A stretch of 64,000 nucleotides of DNA, from contig CBDCBO010000003.1 of assembly GCA_965214335.1 (NCBI GenBank), forward strand, positions 248,001-312,000, given 5' to 3'. The stretch comes from Velthaea sp965214335 (GTDB lineage: Bacteria > Vulcanimicrobiota > Vulcanimicrobiia > Vulcanimicrobiales > Vulcanimicrobiaceae). Position numbers and translations under genes: made by a program. Below, in pieces: positions 26,877 through 35,337 of the stretch (positions are counted from its first letter, which is position 1; every line of letters begins with the position of its first letter). The notes beneath the pieces are model-generated. The model searched no databases. It was given only the letters and a program-made list of their open reading frames with translations, and was not told where the DNA came from.

Positions 26877-27509
26877 ATGCCGAAGCTCACGCGAATCTAC
26901 ACGCGCACTGGTGACGATGGGACGACCGGCCTGGTCGGTGGCCAGCGGGTCAAGAAGAATGCGCTGCGCATCGAAACCTACGGCACGATCGACGAGCTGT
27001 CGAGCGTTGTGGGGTTGGTGCGCACCGCGCTCGCGCAGGTCCATCGCACGCGGCCGGTCCAGGACGCGGCGCGCGCAAACGACGTCGCGGCGCGGCTCGA
27101 TGCCTGGCTTGCCTGGACCCAAGACGTGCTCTTCAACGTCGGCAGCGACCTCGCCACCCTGCCGCAAGACCGCTGGCCCGGTATGCCGCTGGTCGTCGAA
27201 GACGATGCGCTGGCCCTCGAACGGGCCATCGATGAGGCGCAATGCGACCTCCAACCGCTGGCCAATTTCATCCACCCCGGCGGCGCCTACGCCGGCGCGT
27301 TCTTGCATCAAGCCCGGACCGTCTGCCGCCGCAGCGAACGCCTCCTCACGACGCTCAACGACAACGACCCGATTTCACCGGACGTGATCCGCTACATCAA
27401 CCGCTTGTCTGACGCGCTCTTCGTGTGGTCGCGCTGGATCAACGCGGCACTTGAAGCTCCCGAACACCTGTGGGAACCAAAGACGATGCCGCCGCCCGCG
27501 CTGGTTTGA
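26877..27509 (+). CDS. PduO-type cob(I)alamin adenosyltransferase
   Basis: From ATG at 26877 the product is 210 residues with the PduO/ATR ATP-binding start RIYTRTGDDGTTGLVGGQRVKKNALRIETYGTIDELSS. It continues with TQDVLFNVGSDLA, FIHPGGAYAGAFLHQARTVCRRSERLL and the closing YINRLSDALFVWSRWIN helix. It converts cob(I)alamin to adenosylcobalamin for B12-dependent mutases or ribonucleotide reductase. Gene symbols vary in the family (pduO, cobO-like, yvqK). The 3' end faces the convergent NUDIX gene with a 13-bp gap. Confidence 0.94.
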   Translation: MPKLTRIYTRTGDDGTTGLVGGQRVKKNALRIETYGTIDELSSVVGLVRTALAQVHRTRPVQDAARANDVAARLDAWLAWTQDVLFNVGSDLATLPQDRWPGMPLVVEDDALALERAIDEAQCDLQPLANFIHPGGAYAGAFLHQARTVCRRSERLLTTLNDNDPISPDVIRYINRLSDALFVWSRWINAALEAPEHLWEPKTMPPPALV

Positions 27510-27522
27510 GCCTTCCTCGTCG

Positions 27523-28071
27523 TTAGCTGCCGGCGCGCTCGCGGGCGATGACGTTGGCCGCGCGGAGCAGCGCGAGCGCCGTTACCGCATCGTTGAGTTC
27601 ACCGGCATAGACGGCTGCGATCGCGGCGGCGAACGGCAAACGGACTATTTCGATCGATTCGACGCGTTCGAGTTGCGTTGCCACCGGCGATACGTCGCGC
27701 GCTAAAAATAAACTCACCGAGTGCTGCACGATCGACGGCAGCTCGTAGGTGAAGCCCAGCGCGTCCCAGCGCGCGGCCACGAAGCCGACTTCTTCACGCG
27801 TTTCCCGTCGCGCTGCGTCGAGCGGCGACTCAGCGCCTTCGCAGCCGCCTTTAACCACCTCGAGCACGACGGAATCAACGGCGAACCGCGCCTGTCGCGT
27901 CAATATGACGCTGCCGTCAACGTCGTCGTACACCACCACGGCGCTCGCCGGCGGAGCGATGACCAAGCCATGTTCGCCCGGCGTGCCGTTGGGGTGAACG
28001 ATGTCGTGCGCCTCGAACCGGATCCACGGATTTTCATACACCGTGCGTTTGGTGCGGCGCTGAAACTGCAT
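27523..28071 (-). CDS. NUDIX hydrolase, ADP-ribose pyrophosphatase-like
   Basis: The 182-residue product has the NUDIX box GGCEGAESPLDAARRETREEVGF (GX5EX7REUXEEXGU, with Thr at the first U). An N-terminal strand VYENPWIRFEAHDIVHPNG and ASAVVVYDDVDGSVILTRQARFAV are typical of ADP-ribose/nucleoside-diphosphate sugar pyrophosphatases, as is the post-box LGFTYELPSIVQHSVSLFLARDV. It probably hydrolyses ADP-ribose or a related compound; exact substrate unknown. Confidence 0.9.
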   Translation of the reverse strand: MQFQRRTKRTVYENPWIRFEAHDIVHPNGTPGEHGLVIAPPASAVVVYDDVDGSVILTRQARFAVDSVVLEVVKGGCEGAESPLDAARRETREEVGFVAARWDALGFTYELPSIVQHSVSLFLARDVSPVATQLERVESIEIVRLPFAAAIAAVYAGELNDAVTALALLRAANVIARERAGS

Positions 28072-29008
28072 TGGCGCTGCTTGCCGTGCGCGCGCGGTTT
28101 AGTCCTTGCTTCTATGCAACGATCTGAAACACCGATTCGCGCCGAAGCTGTAGAGGCGAGTCGCACCGGGCGGATTCGTCTAATCGCGGTGGGCGAGCAG
28201 CGCTTCGCCGCGGTTAACCCGTCGCGACGCCGCGGCCGGTTGCTGCCGCGCGCGCTCGCATCATAATGCGACGAGCCACGGTGAGCGGTACACGGATTGT
28301 GTACAAGCATTTGCGGTGACGCATCGAGAGGCACCGTCGAGCTAGTTGATTTGACAGTCGGATTACTACGCGATCCTTTAAGGTCGAAGGAACGGACTCA
28401 ATCAGCGTGCGTAGCATTTTGCCGAAATGGCGGCAGCCGTTCTGGGCGCGGACTAAGTCATAGCTTTGAGTCATCGCGCTCGCTTTTTTGTCCATGGTCG
28501 CGTCGAGCACGGCGCCTGGCTCGCCGTTGCGGTTAAAGATCGCTGCCCGCGGACGCGTCAAGTAGCGAATGCTTTCCATCCTAAAGCCATTCGGGACGGC
28601 CCGTTTGATTCGCAACGCCGATGCGGAGCATTCTCGTGAGACGCTTGACAACACCCGCTCACGTGCGAGACAATGCAATTGTTTTTCGAGACACGGAAGG
28701 GCCTCGCGCTCCGTATCAACGAAATAGGTAACGTTTCTGCCAGCTTTTGATCTGTCAGCTTGGTGGTTAATTTTGATCTTTTGATCTACGGTACCACGAT
28801 GTAAATCGATTCCATTCCTTTTAATTTACGGAATGGAGCCTCAGCTTGCGTAATAGACGCTTCTATTGAGCTTCAGTCTGCATTTTCGCAACGTTATTTT
28901 TGGCTTGGACGTGCACATCGAGATTATCAAAACCCCTATTGTCCCGCGCCAGCGCTGCTATCCCGATGACCCAGCGTTTTAATTTGCGGGCTTTAAGGAA
29001 AACAAATA
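28072..29008. other. Gene-poor, partly AT-rich region
   Basis: No supported gene. A minus-strand frame covering 28214-28678 could encode 154 residues but shows no family features and has a basic, low-information composition. From about 28680 the DNA becomes markedly more AT-rich than the flanks, with short repeats such as TTTTGATCT near 28746-28786. The composition change continues through the two orphan genes to about 30600. Confidence 0.5.
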
Positions 29009-29026
29009 TTAGATGTTGCGACCGTT

Positions 29027-29557
29027 TTGCCTTGCGCTAGCAAGTATCAGATCGTCTCTGAGATCATGTCTGGACCACAATCTACAACGCTTTGGGCGCT
29101 CGCGGTTTCGTGGACCTCTCCGGACGGTAGTAAAGGCAATTCATATAGTTGGACTTTCGATGTTAGCAAAGATGGCTGGTCCACTACTGGCGGTAACTTC
29201 TTTTTCCGCCGGCTCACTGCAATCGCGCAAGACCCGCCTGTCGCTCAGACGAATGGAGAGTGGTTTGGCTTTGCTCCGAATATAAATGGTGGGCCCGATC
29301 TTTCAACGCCCGAAATGGCGTACACCGCGGATGTATTGTCCGGATCAAATGTGAATGGACAAGTCACGCTGTACAACTCTGTGCCGCAGCGTGTTCCAAA
29401 TCTTCAATCGGTCGTGCCATGTGGTCACGACGCAGCATGGCACGGAAACAACCCGGCTCCTCCATGGCCGGATTTTAATGACTATGAAGGCATCAACGAG
29501 GGAAATCCGAATGTCACGGGAACGTTTAGCGCGACGCCATGCAATGTTCTTTCATAA
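29027..29557 (+). CDS. Hypothetical protein, possibly 5'-truncated
   Basis: The frame runs from just after a stop at 28994-28996. The first possible start is a TTG at 29027, which begins abruptly in what looks like the middle of a folded domain (PCASKYQIVSEIMSGPQSTTLWALAVSWTSPDG). The 176-residue product is rich in Trp, Asn, Gly and Thr, with motifs such as GGNFFFRRLTAIAQ, EWFGFAPNINGG and VPCGHDAAWHGNNPAPPWPDFNDY, and Cys residues near both ends. This suggests an extracellular beta-rich protein. No signal peptide is encoded in frame, so this may be a truncated copy. Base use is AT-richer than the surroundings. Confidence 0.45.
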   Translation: MPCASKYQIVSEIMSGPQSTTLWALAVSWTSPDGSKGNSYSWTFDVSKDGWSTTGGNFFFRRLTAIAQDPPVAQTNGEWFGFAPNINGGPDLSTPEMAYTADVLSGSNVNGQVTLYNSVPQRVPNLQSVVPCGHDAAWHGNNPAPPWPDFNDYEGINEGNPNVTGTFSATPCNVLS

Positions 29558-29622
29558 GCAGCGTTAAAACGGGCGGAATCTGACTCGTCACAATCCTTCG
29601 AGGTCTTTCCGTCATATGTATC

Positions 29623-30411
29623 GTGGTCGCCTCTTTGGGGGCGACCAGAGCTTTTTCGCACGAATCATTTGAGTCGCTTGATTCGAAAAGTCGCGCGGCA
29701 ATGGAGTCTGCGGCGCAGGCGAATAGACTGGGTGATCATCGTAAGGCAATACAATTTAATTACAAAGCCGTCGCCTATTATCGAGCCGCAATGCATGGTA
29801 ACTCGTACATAGCCCGGCCGGCGATAAGCTACGTTTATCTCGGGATGCTTCAGGATTTGATTCAGATTGGAGCCGTTAGTGAACTTCGCTGTGCTCTTTC
29901 CGAAATCGCAAAAAATGGCACCCCTGAGGTTCAACAAGGACATTCGGTTTGGAATAAGTTCTACTTTATGTCAGCGAGTCATGATCGACTCCTTCAGGAG
30001 TATAATGCTTTCTTATCTGAGTTCGAATCTCATGGAACGGGCCAAGTCGTTGACGGTAAGACTATCTACGGCATCCAAAACGCAAGTGCTGGAAACAACC
30101 GCATTGCACAAGCTTTACGCGATGGAGCATACGGGAAACCCGCGATAGGGGCAAAACTCTTAGACCGCTCGCTATCAATATTAGGAGCCGATGACTTCTC
30201 AATGAAGCAAGACTTCAATTACTACAGTGCTTGGCTCCATCTTGCCGCCGGCGAAACGAAAGCAGCAACCAAACGCTTTTACGGGGTTTTGTTGCGCGGG
30301 CCATCGCGGCCTGAAATGACTGCGGACGTTGACGAGATAGAAAGTGCACGATACCTCAGTACGCAACCGCGAGCAAACCTCGATCTCCTCGAACCTTCCG
30401 TATCAAGATGA
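29623..30411 (+). CDS. Hypothetical secreted helical protein
   Basis: The 262-residue product (GTG start at 29623) has a short hydrophobic N-terminus. The in-frame codons just upstream (VICIVVASLGATRAFS) would complete a signal peptide, so the true start may be upstream at a non-ATG codon. The rest is alpha-helical with TPR-like spacing (AQANRLGDHRKAIQFNYKAVAYYRAAMHGN and YYSAWLHLAAGETKAATKRFYGVLL). No known family recognised. It lies in the AT-richer island, 65 bp after the preceding orphan gene, and may be cotranscribed with it. Confidence 0.55.
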   Translation: MVASLGATRAFSHESFESLDSKSRAAMESAAQANRLGDHRKAIQFNYKAVAYYRAAMHGNSYIARPAISYVYLGMLQDLIQIGAVSELRCALSEIAKNGTPEVQQGHSVWNKFYFMSASHDRLLQEYNAFLSEFESHGTGQVVDGKTIYGIQNASAGNNRIAQALRDGAYGKPAIGAKLLDRSLSILGADDFSMKQDFNYYSAWLHLAAGETKAATKRFYGVLLRGPSRPEMTADVDEIESARYLSTQPRANLDLLEPSVSR

Positions 30412-30420
30412 GATGGGATT

Positions 30421-30448
30421 GGTAGCTCTACGATCGGTAGCTCTACGA
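30421..30448 (+). repeat. Short direct repeat, two copies
   Basis: GGTAGCTCTACGA occurs at 30421-30433 and again at 30436-30448, a 15-bp period, just behind the orphan gene. It looks like a small slippage duplication; no function is evident. Confidence 0.6.
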
Positions 30449-30654
30449 CATATTGTAAACTAGGTATGCACGAAGACAGTGACACACGAGACTGCTTCAC
30501 GAGTCAACACGTAGCCTTTAGCGTAACATGGGTTGCGCGCCGTTATGACATACCTATCGTTTCATCATAAAGCATTGCGCCGCGACGAATTGTGCAAGAC
30601 CCAGCTTCGCGGATAGCAATTCGCGTTAGGCGCGCCGCTGCCGCGAGTCAATCA

Positions 30655-31668
30655 TCATGAAATCTCCAGCGCCGTTCCGTCAAGTGGCGATAGGGGCGCT
30701 AAGTTCGGCACCAGCATGTGTTTGCAGTCCGATGTCCGCAGCGTGCGCGTATACGTTGAAATAACGATCGACTGCGTGTATGCCGCACCGTCGGCGAAGC
30801 GGACGCCGGCGAGCAATTCACCATCGGTAACGCCGGTCGCCGCGAGCAGCGCATCTTCGGCCGCGCACAAATCGTCGAGCAGTAATGTTTTCGCGGGGTC
30901 GATGCCCTCCTCGGCGGCGATCGCCGCGTCGGCCGCATCGCGCAACCATAGCCGGCCCTGCATGTCGCCGCCGAGCGCCTTCACCGCGCACGCGGTGACG
31001 ACGCCTTCGGGGGCGCCGCCGATACCCGCGAGCATATCGATGCGCGACCGGTCGGTGAGCACCGCGATGATCGCGGTCGCGACGTCGCCGTCGTGAAAGA
31101 GCCGGATACGCGCGCCGACGTCGCGCACTTCGCGCACTAAGTGTTCGTTACGCGGCCGGTCCAGCAGAGCGACGGTAATCTCACTTACCGGACGGTGCAT
31201 CTCGGCCGCCAGGGCCCGAATATTATCGCGGAGTGGCCGATCGATCGATATCCGGCCCGTGCCCGGCGGACCGACAACGAGTTTGTCCATATACGGGATG
31301 CGGGTTCGAAACAGCGTCCCGCGCCGGGCGGCGGCAACAACCGAAATTGCGCCCGGACCGCCACGCGATGCTAACGTCGTGCCGTCGATCGGATCGACCG
31401 CGATGTCGACCGCCGGACCATCGCCCGTCCCTAATTTCTCACCGATGTAGAGCATCGGCGCTTCATCTTTTTCGCCTTCGCCGATGACGACCGTGCCGGC
31501 GACATCGACCTCGCCCAGCACGTTTCGCATCGCATCGACGGCGGCTTGGTCGACACCGTTTTTGTCGCCCAATCCGACGAGCCGAGCCGACGCGATGGCC
31601 GCGGCTTCGGTGGCGCGGACAAACTCGAATTCGATGCGGGCATCGCTCAACTTCAAACCACCGTTCAC
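30655..31668 (-). CDS. glpX: Class II fructose-1,6-bisphosphatase (GlpX), copy 2, linked to prk
   Basis: The 337-residue protein has the GlpX motifs EFVRATEAAAIASARLVG, TVVIGEGEKDEAPMLYIGEKLG, the metal site DIAVDPIDGTTLASRG, IPYMDKLVVGP, FHDGDVATAIIAV and GIGGAPEGVVTACAVKALGG. Its DGTTL site resembles actinobacterial GlpX rather than the EGTNL form of copy 1. It overlaps phosphoribulokinase by ATGA and is the last gene of the long hydrogenase-to-CBB block, so it most likely serves the Calvin cycle (fructose- and perhaps sedoheptulose-bisphosphatase), leaving copy 1 for central metabolism. That division of labour is inference. Confidence 0.94.
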   Translation of the reverse strand: MNGGLKLSDARIEFEFVRATEAAAIASARLVGLGDKNGVDQAAVDAMRNVLGEVDVAGTVVIGEGEKDEAPMLYIGEKLGTGDGPAVDIAVDPIDGTTLASRGGPGAISVVAAARRGTLFRTRIPYMDKLVVGPPGTGRISIDRPLRDNIRALAAEMHRPVSEITVALLDRPRNEHLVREVRDVGARIRLFHDGDVATAIIAVLTDRSRIDMLAGIGGAPEGVVTACAVKALGGDMQGRLWLRDAADAAIAAEEGIDPAKTLLLDDLCAAEDALLAATGVTDGELLAGVRFADGAAYTQSIVISTYTRTLRTSDCKHMLVPNLAPLSPLDGTALEIS

Positions 31669-32603
31669 GCGACGGCTCCAGCTTTTTCCAGCAAGCCGTT
31701 CTCGATCAAGACGACACGGCGCGCGATCAATAATTGGGCCAACGCCAGTGAATGACTCACCTGAACTCCTTTGCCGCTGTTAAATTCACCCAGTCGCGGC
31801 GGACGCAGATGCGCGTGCGAGTCCATGTGCGCCCAAATCTTGTCCTGCACCGCCTGGGCTACGTCGTCGGCGATTTGGCCGTCGAGTTCGATAATGGTTT
31901 CGGGGTGGCCGTGCGGGCTCGTCGTCGTGAGTTGCCGCAAGTGGGTCGACGTGCTGGCGAACTCGCCGTAGTCCAGCGGCCGAAAACGGCCGCTCTTGCG
32001 AATGTTCGCCGTGAGATGCGCGTCGTCGGGATTCGTCGACCACGTCGCCGGGCGACTGAAACGCACGGTCAGGTCGGCGTGTTTCGCCTGCGGAGCGATG
32101 TGCGCGCGAATATCGGGTTGACGCTTCTCGATCTCGGCGCGGACTTGATCTTCGGTGTACCCGCGCTGCGTCATATCACGCTGCACTTTCCAGGCGACTT
32201 TAAGTTCTGTTTCCGGATCGAGCCAGACGGTAACATCGAAGAGATTGCGCAAAGCCCGCGTATAGAGCGGAAACAAGCCTTGGACAACAATAATTTCCTT
32301 GGGCGCAATGCTCTCCGGCCCTTTGATCTTGCCATCGGCATGATCGTAGACCGGTTTGGCGATCGTGCCGCCCTCGCGCAGCGTCCACAGATCTTCTTCC
32401 ATGGCGGCGAAATTATTGGCACGCGGATCGAGCGCGGTAAAGCCGACGGCGTTGCGCTGCACGCGGTCCAACGAATGATAATCGTCCAGACAAATCGTCT
32501 CGATTCGTTCAGCCCCGAAGATTTTGTCCAAGCCCCGGCAAAGCGTTGTTTTTCCGGTGCCGGAGTCGCCTCCGACGGCGATCATGATGGGCCGACGCGA
32601 CAT
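31665..32603 (-). CDS. prk: Phosphoribulokinase
   Basis: From ATG at 32603, preceded by a strong GGAGGAAC ribosome site, the enzyme is 312 residues. The Walker A motif GGDSGTGKTT spans about 11-20, followed by the substrate loop ICLDDYHSLDRVQRNAVGFTALDPRANNF and YDHADGKIKGPESI. The strand IIVVQGLFPLYTRALRNLFDVTVWLDPE carries the Walker-B-like acid. It phosphorylates ribulose-5-phosphate to ribulose-1,5-bisphosphate, the RuBisCO substrate. It lies 131 bp behind the zinc-ribbon gene that ends the hyp cluster and overlaps glpX. Placing prk behind hydrogenase maturation genes ties CO2 fixation to H2 oxidation. Confidence 0.95.
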   Translation of the reverse strand: MSRRPIMIAVGGDSGTGKTTLCRGLDKIFGAERIETICLDDYHSLDRVQRNAVGFTALDPRANNFAAMEEDLWTLREGGTIAKPVYDHADGKIKGPESIAPKEIIVVQGLFPLYTRALRNLFDVTVWLDPETELKVAWKVQRDMTQRGYTEDQVRAEIEKRQPDIRAHIAPQAKHADLTVRFSRPATWSTNPDDAHLTANIRKSGRFRPLDYGEFASTSTHLRQLTTTSPHGHPETIIELDGQIADDVAQAVQDKIWAHMDSHAHLRPPRLGEFNSGKGVQVSHSLALAQLLIARRVVLIENGLLEKAGAVA

Positions 32604-32734
32604 ACGTTCCTCCACGAGTTGCAAGCGTGGGACGACTGTACCGCGCCGGCCGGCAGCCGTCATCGGGACGCGCCTGAAATGCTGATTTCGCAGCTTGAAA
32701 TGCAAGCCCAGCGCACCCTACGGGTGTTGCGCCG

Positions 32735-32953
32735 TTAGCCCGAGCGGTTGCCGCACACCGGACATTCGACTTCGAGTAAGTAACCGAACCAGATGCCGTC
32801 GCAGCGGCTGCACCAATGGCCGGTCAACTGCCGGTCGGGGATGCCGAGTTGCTGCGCGAGCTTGCCCAAGCCGAGTTCGCGATAGGGCCGGAAGCCCGGC
32901 AGACTGACGTTGAGGCGTAACTCGGGCAGCTTGGGCTCCTCGGGATCGCTCAC
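32735..32953 (-). CDS. Small zinc-ribbon protein in the hyp cluster
   Basis: The 72-residue product overlaps hypB by ATGA and so is translated with it. It starts with an acidic/Pro-rich segment, then RELGLGKLAQQLGIPDRQ, and ends in a two-knuckle zinc ribbon HWCSRCDGIWFGYLLEVECPVCGNR (CxxC...CxxC). No HypA-like nickel motif is present. It may be a rubredoxin-like or zinc-ribbon accessory to hydrogenase maturation; no family was recognised. Confidence 0.75.
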   Translation of the reverse strand: MSDPEEPKLPELRLNVSLPGFRPYRELGLGKLAQQLGIPDRQLTGHWCSRCDGIWFGYLLEVECPVCGNRSG

Positions 32954-33915
32954 ATCGGCGCGACCCGCTGCTCCCCAAGCCAGTCATACCAACGCTGCAT
33001 CCCTTCACCGCTACGGGCGGAAAGTTCGATCACGCGCACGTTCGGGCGCAACGCGCGGGCCGCGGCACTACAGCGCGCAACCGAAAAATCAACGTACGGC
33101 AGTAAATCGATTTTGTTGATGATGACGAGTTCGGCTGCGGCGAACATGTGCGGATATTTCTCCGGCTTATCATCACCTTCCGCAACGGAAATAATCGCGA
33201 CCTTGGCGCGCTCGCCCAGATCGAATAAAGCGGGACACACTAAGTTACCGACGTTTTCCACCATCACCACGCAACCGGGAGGCGGAGCGAGGATGACGAG
33301 CGCATCGGCGATCATTTGCGCTTCGAGATGACAGCCCGTACCGGTATTAACCTGCAACGCCGGTGCGCCGGCGGCGCGGATGCGTTCGCCGTCGTTGGCC
33401 GTCGCTTGATCGCCTTCGATGACAACGAACGGCACCTCGGCGCCGAGTTCGCGAATGGTCCGCTCGAGCAGCGTCGTCTTGCCCGAACCGGGTGAGCTTA
33501 CGAGATTGAGCGCGAGGATATTGCGCTCGTCGAACCATGTCCGATTCTTGTGCGCCAGAGCGTCGTTTTTCGCTAGAACGGCTTGTTCGAGCGTTATCCG
33601 CGACGCCGCTGCATTGATCGCGCGCGGAACCGCGGGAGCGAGCAAACCGGAATCGAGGATGGCGCCATCGGGCTGCAGCAGAGAGCCGTCCGCGGCATGC
33701 GTATCGTCCGAGCCGTGTGTGTGGAAAACGCCGTCACCGTGATGGTGGGCGAGCCGGCCATTGTTCATCATGGCAACACGATCGAACGTGTGCGGCCCAT
33801 CATCGGCGAAATGCGTGTGCAAAACGCCGTTACCGTGATGATGGGCGGTTTGCCCGCTGCGCAGATCGTGCAGCGTGATCGTCGATCCGTCCGAGCAACC
33901 GCAACTTACGCACAT
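32950..33915 (-). CDS. hypB: HypB: hydrogenase nickel-incorporation GTPase
   Basis: From ATG at 33915 the product is 321 residues. It begins with the high-affinity nickel motif MCVSCGCS. A long histidine-rich region holding two similar blocks (AHHHGNGVLHTH and AHHHGDGVFHTHGSDDTH) follows, as in nickel-storing HypB proteins. The GTPase domain has LVSSPGSGKTTLLERTI (P-loop), VIEGDQATANDGERI, the metal-site segment NTGTGCHLEAQMI, ENVGNLVCPALFDLGE and NKIDLLPY. It delivers nickel to the large subunit with HypA. It lies 1 bp behind hypA. Confidence 0.97.
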   Translation of the reverse strand: MCVSCGCSDGSTITLHDLRSGQTAHHHGNGVLHTHFADDGPHTFDRVAMMNNGRLAHHHGDGVFHTHGSDDTHAADGSLLQPDGAILDSGLLAPAVPRAINAAASRITLEQAVLAKNDALAHKNRTWFDERNILALNLVSSPGSGKTTLLERTIRELGAEVPFVVIEGDQATANDGERIRAAGAPALQVNTGTGCHLEAQMIADALVILAPPPGCVVMVENVGNLVCPALFDLGERAKVAIISVAEGDDKPEKYPHMFAAAELVIINKIDLLPYVDFSVARCSAAARALRPNVRVIELSARSGEGMQRWYDWLGEQRVAPM

Positions 33916-33916
33916 G

Positions 33917-34252
33917 TCAAGCCGCCTCCACTTCCATCTCTTTGATATTGAGTTCGCCGCCCTGCAGGCGTTCGACGTCATGCGATCCGCACGAACAGGC
34001 CATACCCAGCCGCAGCAAGGAAAAGTCATCGCCGCAACTCCGACACCGTGCGCGGCCTTCGACCGAACGAATATCGAGTAACGCGCCGGCGCACGGCGTG
34101 CCGGCCGCGACGATGTCAAAACAAAAGCTGATCGCGCCCGGCACAATGCCGGCCAAGGTGCCGATTTCGAGCGTGATGCGTTTGACTCGCCGCGCGCCGC
34201 TGCGCTCGCTGACGATGGCGACGATATTTTGGGTGATGCTTAGTTCATGCAT
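33917..34252 (-). CDS. hypA: HypA: hydrogenase nickel chaperone
   Basis: The 111-residue protein starts MHEL (nickel-binding Met-His-Glu), continues ITLEIGTLAGIVPGAISFCFDIVAAGTPCAGALL, and has a zinc site RCRSCGDDFSLLRLGMACSCGSHDVERLQGGELNIKEMEVE with CxxC...CxC. It partners HypB in nickel insertion. It sits between hypE (8 bp) and hypB (1 bp). Confidence 0.97.
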   Translation of the reverse strand: MHELSITQNIVAIVSERSGARRVKRITLEIGTLAGIVPGAISFCFDIVAAGTPCAGALLDIRSVEGRARCRSCGDDFSLLRLGMACSCGSHDVERLQGGELNIKEMEVEAA

Positions 34253-34260
34253 GGCAAGCG

Positions 34261-35337
34261 CTAGCAGATACGCGGCAGTTGTTCGCCGACGAGCATGTCG
34301 ACGATGCGCTGACCGCCGAACATCGTTTTCATCGTGACGCGACCGGCTAGCCCGCCACTGGAGATGCGGCCGATCGCACAGGCGTCGCTGCCGTACGGGT
34401 GCGCGCGCAAAGCTGCCAGCGCCGCATCGGCTTGATCCGCCGGCACCACCGCGACGATCTTGCCTTCGTTAGCCAGATACAGCGGGTCCAACCCCAAGAT
34501 TTCGCAGAAGCCTTTAACCGCATCGCGCAACGGCGTGTGCGCTTCATCAATGCCGATCGCGACGGCCGAAGCGGCGGCAATCTCGTTGAGCACGCTGGCG
34601 ATTCCGCCGCGGGTGGCGTCGCGAATGAAGCGCGTCGCGGGCGCCGCGCGTAACATTGCATCGATCAGCTCGGCCAGCGGCGCGCAATCGCTTTCGATCG
34701 GCGCTTCGATGGCAAGTTCGCCGCGCGCCGCCATGATCGTCGCCCCGTGATCGCCGAGGTACCCGTTGACCAGCACGACGTCGCCGGCAACGGCGGCATC
34801 GGCGCGCAAATCGATGCCCGTCCGAATCACACCGACCCCGGCGGTATTGATAAAGATTTTATCGCAGGCGCCACGTTCGACGACTTTGGTATCGCCGGTA
34901 ACGATGTGCACCCCGGCAGCCGCGGCCGCCACCGCCATCGACCGCGCGATAGTGCGCAACGTATCGACCGGGAGCCCTTCCTCGACGATCACCCCGCAGG
35001 TGAGATACAGCGGAATCGCCCCGCCGACCGCCAGATCGTTGACGGTTCCGCATACGGCAAGTTTGCCGATATCGCCACCCGGAAAAACGATCGGGTGCAC
35101 GACATACGAATCGGTGGTCAATGCCAGCCGGTCGCCGCGTGCGGCCAGCGCCGACAGACTGAACCGCGCCTGATCGTCTTGGGTGCGCAAATATGGATTG
35201 TCGAACACGCGCACGAACACGTCATCGATGAGATCGCGCATGGCTTTGCCGCCGCCGCCGTGGGCTAACGTGACGGTCGGGACAGCGATCGTGCCCAACC
35301 GCCGGGCCGGACGCGCCACGGTCGTCGCGCCGTTCAT
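34261..35337 (-). CDS. hypE: HypE: carbamoyl dehydratase for CN ligand synthesis
   Basis: The 358-residue product has the AIR-synthase-like fold: LAHGGGGKAMRDLIDDVFV at the start, LTTDSYVVHPIVFPGGDIGKLAVCGTVNDLAVGGA, ATRGGIASVLNEIA, and the C-terminus LPRIC whose terminal Cys is carbamoylated by HypF and dehydrated to thiocyanate. With HypC/HypD this supplies cyanide to the active-site iron. It overlaps hypD by 4 bp (ATGA). Confidence 0.97.
   Translation of the reverse strand: MNGATTVARPARRLGTIAVPTVTLAHGGGGKAMRDLIDDVFVRVFDNPYLRTQDDQARFSLSALAARGDRLALTTDSYVVHPIVFPGGDIGKLAVCGTVNDLAVGGAIPLYLTCGVIVEEGLPVDTLRTIARSMAVAAAAAGVHIVTGDTKVVERGACDKIFINTAGVGVIRTGIDLRADAAVAGDVVLVNGYLGDHGATIMAARGELAIEAPIESDCAPLAELIDAMLRAAPATRFIRDATRGGIASVLNEIAAASAVAIGIDEAHTPLRDAVKGFCEILGLDPLYLANEGKIVAVVPADQADAALAALRAHPYGSDACAIGRISSGGLAGRVTMKTMFGGQRIVDMLVGEQLPRIC

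Noticed and set aside
28214..28678. 154-codon minus-strand open frame in the gap after the NUDIX gene
   Set aside because: Basic, low-information sequence with no motif, no clear ribosome site and no operon neighbour; not enough to call a gene.
31752..32738. 328-codon plus-strand frame antisense to phosphoribulokinase
   Set aside because: The minus strand encodes a full-length Prk with a strong ribosome site; the plus-strand frame has no recognisable fold and is explained by GC-rich codon structure.
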